A DNA stretch of 7,946 bases from Pseudomonadota bacterium. GTDB taxonomy: Bacteria > Pseudomonadota > Gammaproteobacteria > Acidithiobacillales > Acidithiobacillaceae. Position 1 is the first letter of the stretch. Each line of letters opens with the position of its first letter. The notes below the pieces were generated by a model. That model ran no database searches. It saw nothing but the letters and a program-made list of their open reading frames with translations, and was not told the DNA's origin. The stretch is taken from the NCBI GenBank assembly GCA_021839095.1, contig JAKCBU010000037.1, forward strand, positions 1-7,946, read 5' to 3'. This document shows, piece after piece, positions 6,014 through 7,946 of the stretch. The position numbers were made by a program, and so were the translations under genes.

Positions 6014-7946
6014 ATGACGAAATTGCCCATGCTTGTTGAAAGGCTCCGGGAATATCACCAGTGGCGCCAAGAGGTTGCCGAGGCGGTGCAAAAAATGGCA
6101 GGGCTCTCGGCGCAGTTCGAGCTGTTGCCCAGTGGAGCCATGTTGCGGATGGAGAATCTCGCGCGGGAAATCGCACAGGATCAGTTGCGAATATCTTTCT
6201 TTGGGGAATTCGCCCGCGGCAAATCCGAGCTCATCAACGCGCTTTTCTTTTCTGACCTGGGTACGCGCTTGCTCCCTTCCGGACCCGGTCAGACGACGAT
6301 GTGTCCCGTGGAAATTCGCTTTAGCCACCTGGCGCCCTCCCTGCAACTCTTGCCTATTCGCACGCGCACGTTGAGCAATTCCATCGAGCAGCTCAAACAG
6401 TCACAGGATCTCTGGTCTTGTTCGCCGTTGAATCCGGAGGACCATGAAGCCTGCGTCACCGCCATGGCGCAGCTTACCGAGACGCTCTGCGTGTCTCTGG
6501 AAGACGCGCGACGCTATGGCCTTTGCCCATCGGTAAAGATGAATGACAGGGGGCAGGACGTCAGCAATTGCCCCTCCTGCGGACCTGGAAAAGTACGTAT
6601 TTCACGTTGGCGCTACGCGCTCTTGCAATGGGCCCATCCCGTGTTGGAGGCGGGGTTGGTGATTCTCGACACGCCCGGCCTGAATTCCATCGGTAGTGAG
6701 GCGGATCTGGGTCTGGAAGCGGCGCGTGAGGCCGATGCGGTGATTTTTGTGCTCAGCGCCGACACCGGGGTGACCCAGAGTGATTTGGATATATGGGAAC
6801 AGTCCCTCAATCGTTATCCATTACGCAACCAACTGGTGGTTTTGAACAAGGTGGATACGCTCTGGGACGATTTGCGGGACGCTGAACAGGAAATGACCGC
6901 GATTCACGCGCAGCGGGAAACCACCGCGCAGCGGCTCAACCTTCAGCCGGATCAGGTGATTGCGGTTTCGGCGCAGAAAGGGTTGCTGGGGCGTATCCGG
7001 AATGACGAAGCGCTGTGCGCGCGGAGTGGCCTGGCGGTATTGGAAGAGGCCATCGCAGAAATCATCATCCCCGGCAAGCGAGATGCGACCCTGGAAGAGG
7101 CGCGACGCTTGATCAGCAGGGCGGTGCTGGATCAGCGGGTGCTGTTGGGCGAACAGATCCAGAATCTGGAGGGAGAAATCGAGGGCATGGAACGGCTGAA
7201 GGCGCAAACTGGCGAGCAGTTGCCGCGTCTTTTGGAGCGCCAGCAAAAACTGTTGCGGACTTTTGCCAGTGACCGTAACGGTTTCGCCCTGAAGGAAAAG
7301 GAATTTATCGAATCGGCGGACACTTGGCTCCTGCAGGCCCTGTCCCTGGAACATCTGGAGCAAATCATCCAGTCCGCACGCGCCGAATTGTTGGCGGCAT
7401 GGACGACAGTGGGGATCTATGACCGTTTTTCGCAGTTTTTTGTGGATACGATCGCGCAGTTCGATACCGCCCTCGAACGGGCCAACCGCTTATCCGCGCT
7501 GATGCTCGACGCCTATCGGACTTTGGAGCAGCAGTACGGGTTACCCAAACTCGATACCATTCCCTATGCGATTCTGCCGCGCAGGGCCGAGTTGTTGGCC
7601 ATGGCGGACAGTTATGAGCGTTTTGGTAAACGACTGGAAATTGCGGCGACCACGCAAGGGGCCGTGGTGCGCAAGGCCTTCTTATCCCTGGCGAATCAAG
7701 TACAGGCGTTCGTCGCGGAAACCCGCCGCGAATTACAGGCCTGGGTAAGAGAGTCACTGGAATTAATGAATCGACAGTTGGAACTTTACGCGATCCAGTC
7801 CAAAGAGAAACTGGAAGCGCTGGAATCCATTGTCGAATCTTCGGCCAATATCGTGCCGCGCATCCATGTGCTGGAAGGACAGCGGCAGGAGAAAACGACA
7901 CAACTGGAGACACTGAATACCGCATTCCTCGCCCTTTCGGATCTTT
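6014..7946 (+). CDS. Dynamin-family large GTPase (runs off right edge)
   Basis: Bacterial dynamin-like protein, predicted to hydrolyse GTP and act on membranes; its exact role is unknown. ATG 6014 has GGAG at 6003-6006 (7 nt spacing), and an in-frame stop at 5999 excludes a longer start. The frame is open for 644 codons to the window end. GTPase motifs are G1/P-loop GEFARGKS (64-71), G2 candidate T94/T95 in GPGQTTMCPVE, G3 DTPG (219-222) and G4 NKVD (278-281). All key residues are present, so it is probably active. Between G2 and G3 lies an extended segment (about 120-205) with several Cys, including C171 and a CPSC pair (C186/C189), suggesting metal or redox binding. After about residue 360 it is charged and mostly helical, with coiled-coil potential at about 370-415 and 560-640. 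No hydrophobic membrane segment or paddle is visible in the part seen. Similar single proteins are annotated in beta- and gammaproteobacteria as dynamin family protein. No second dynamin gene is visible. Confidence 0.93.
   Translation, partial: MTKLPMLVERLREYHQWRQEVAEAVQKMAGLSAQFELLPSGAMLRMENLAREIAQDQLRISFFGEFARGKSELINALFFSDLGTRLLPSGPGQTTMCPVEIRFSHLAPSLQLLPIRTRTLSNSIEQLKQSQDLWSCSPLNPEDHEACVTAMAQLTETLCVSLEDARRYGLCPSVKMNDRGQDVSNCPSCGPGKVRISRWRYALLQWAHPVLEAGLVILDTPGLNSIGSEADLGLEAAREADAVIFVLSADTGVTQSDLDIWEQSLNRYPLRNQLVVLNKVDTLWDDLRDAEQEMTAIHAQRETTAQRLNLQPDQVIAVSAQKGLLGRIRNDEALCARSGLAVLEEAIAEIIIPGKRDATLEEARRLISRAVLDQRVLLGEQIQNLEGEIEGMERLKAQTGEQLPRLLERQQKLLRTFASDRNGFALKEKEFIESADTWLLQALSLEHLEQIIQSARAELLAAWTTVGIYDRFSQFFVDTIAQFDTALERANRLSALMLDAYRTLEQQYGLPKLDTIPYAILPRRAELLAMADSYERFGKRLEIAATTQGAVVRKAFLSLANQVQAFVAETRRELQAWVRESLELMNRQLELYAIQSKEKLEALESIVESSANIVPRIHVLEGQRQEKTTQLETLNTAFLALSDL

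Noticed and set aside
6821..7363. 180-aa open frame on the minus strand opposite the GTPase gene
   Set aside because: It is a composition-driven shadow of the charged helical region of the dynamin-like protein.

Overview
The window is a compact stretch of a bacterial chromosome with high GC, dense genes and no mobile elements. It looks like a Gram-negative proteobacterium. LPS-export genes (lptF, lptG) show an outer membrane. The divergent order lptG-lptF / pepA-holC-valS is the well-known proteobacterial arrangement. Gene content and the extra gene between holC and valS would fit an Acidithiobacillus-like or betaproteobacterium-like genome. That placement is an inference, not read directly from the sequence.

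Layout. Positions 1-3565 carry a leftward operon, read right to left: pepA (leucyl aminopeptidase, GTG start), holC (DNA polymerase III chi subunit, TTG start), an uncharacterised Pro/Ala-rich protein of 286 aa, and valS (valyl-tRNA synthetase, only the first 249 codons in the window). The genes are 12-14 nt apart or overlap (TGATG between the 286-aa gene and valS), so they are very likely co-transcribed and partly translationally coupled. Positions 3566-3662 are a 97-bp divergent intergenic region. Positions 3663-5875 carry lptF and lptG on the + strand with an ATGA overlap; their products form the membrane part of the LptB2FG transporter that extracts LPS from the inner membrane. Positions 5876-6013 are a 138-bp spacer with a good sigma-70-type promoter (perfect TATAAT). 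That promoter drives a large dynamin-family GTPase gene beginning at 6014 and running off the right edge.

Functionally, the left operon is housekeeping (peptide turnover, replication, tRNA charging) and lptFG is envelope biogenesis. The dynamin-like GTPase is probably a membrane- or envelope-associated NTPase with its own promoter. The least ordinary items are a perfect 34-bp palindrome inside pepA, the dynamin-like protein with a Cys-bearing segment between G2 and G3, the low-complexity 286-aa protein, and a nine-base homopolymer in its linker. I do not see a clearly new multi-gene system, CRISPR array, RNA gene or IS element.
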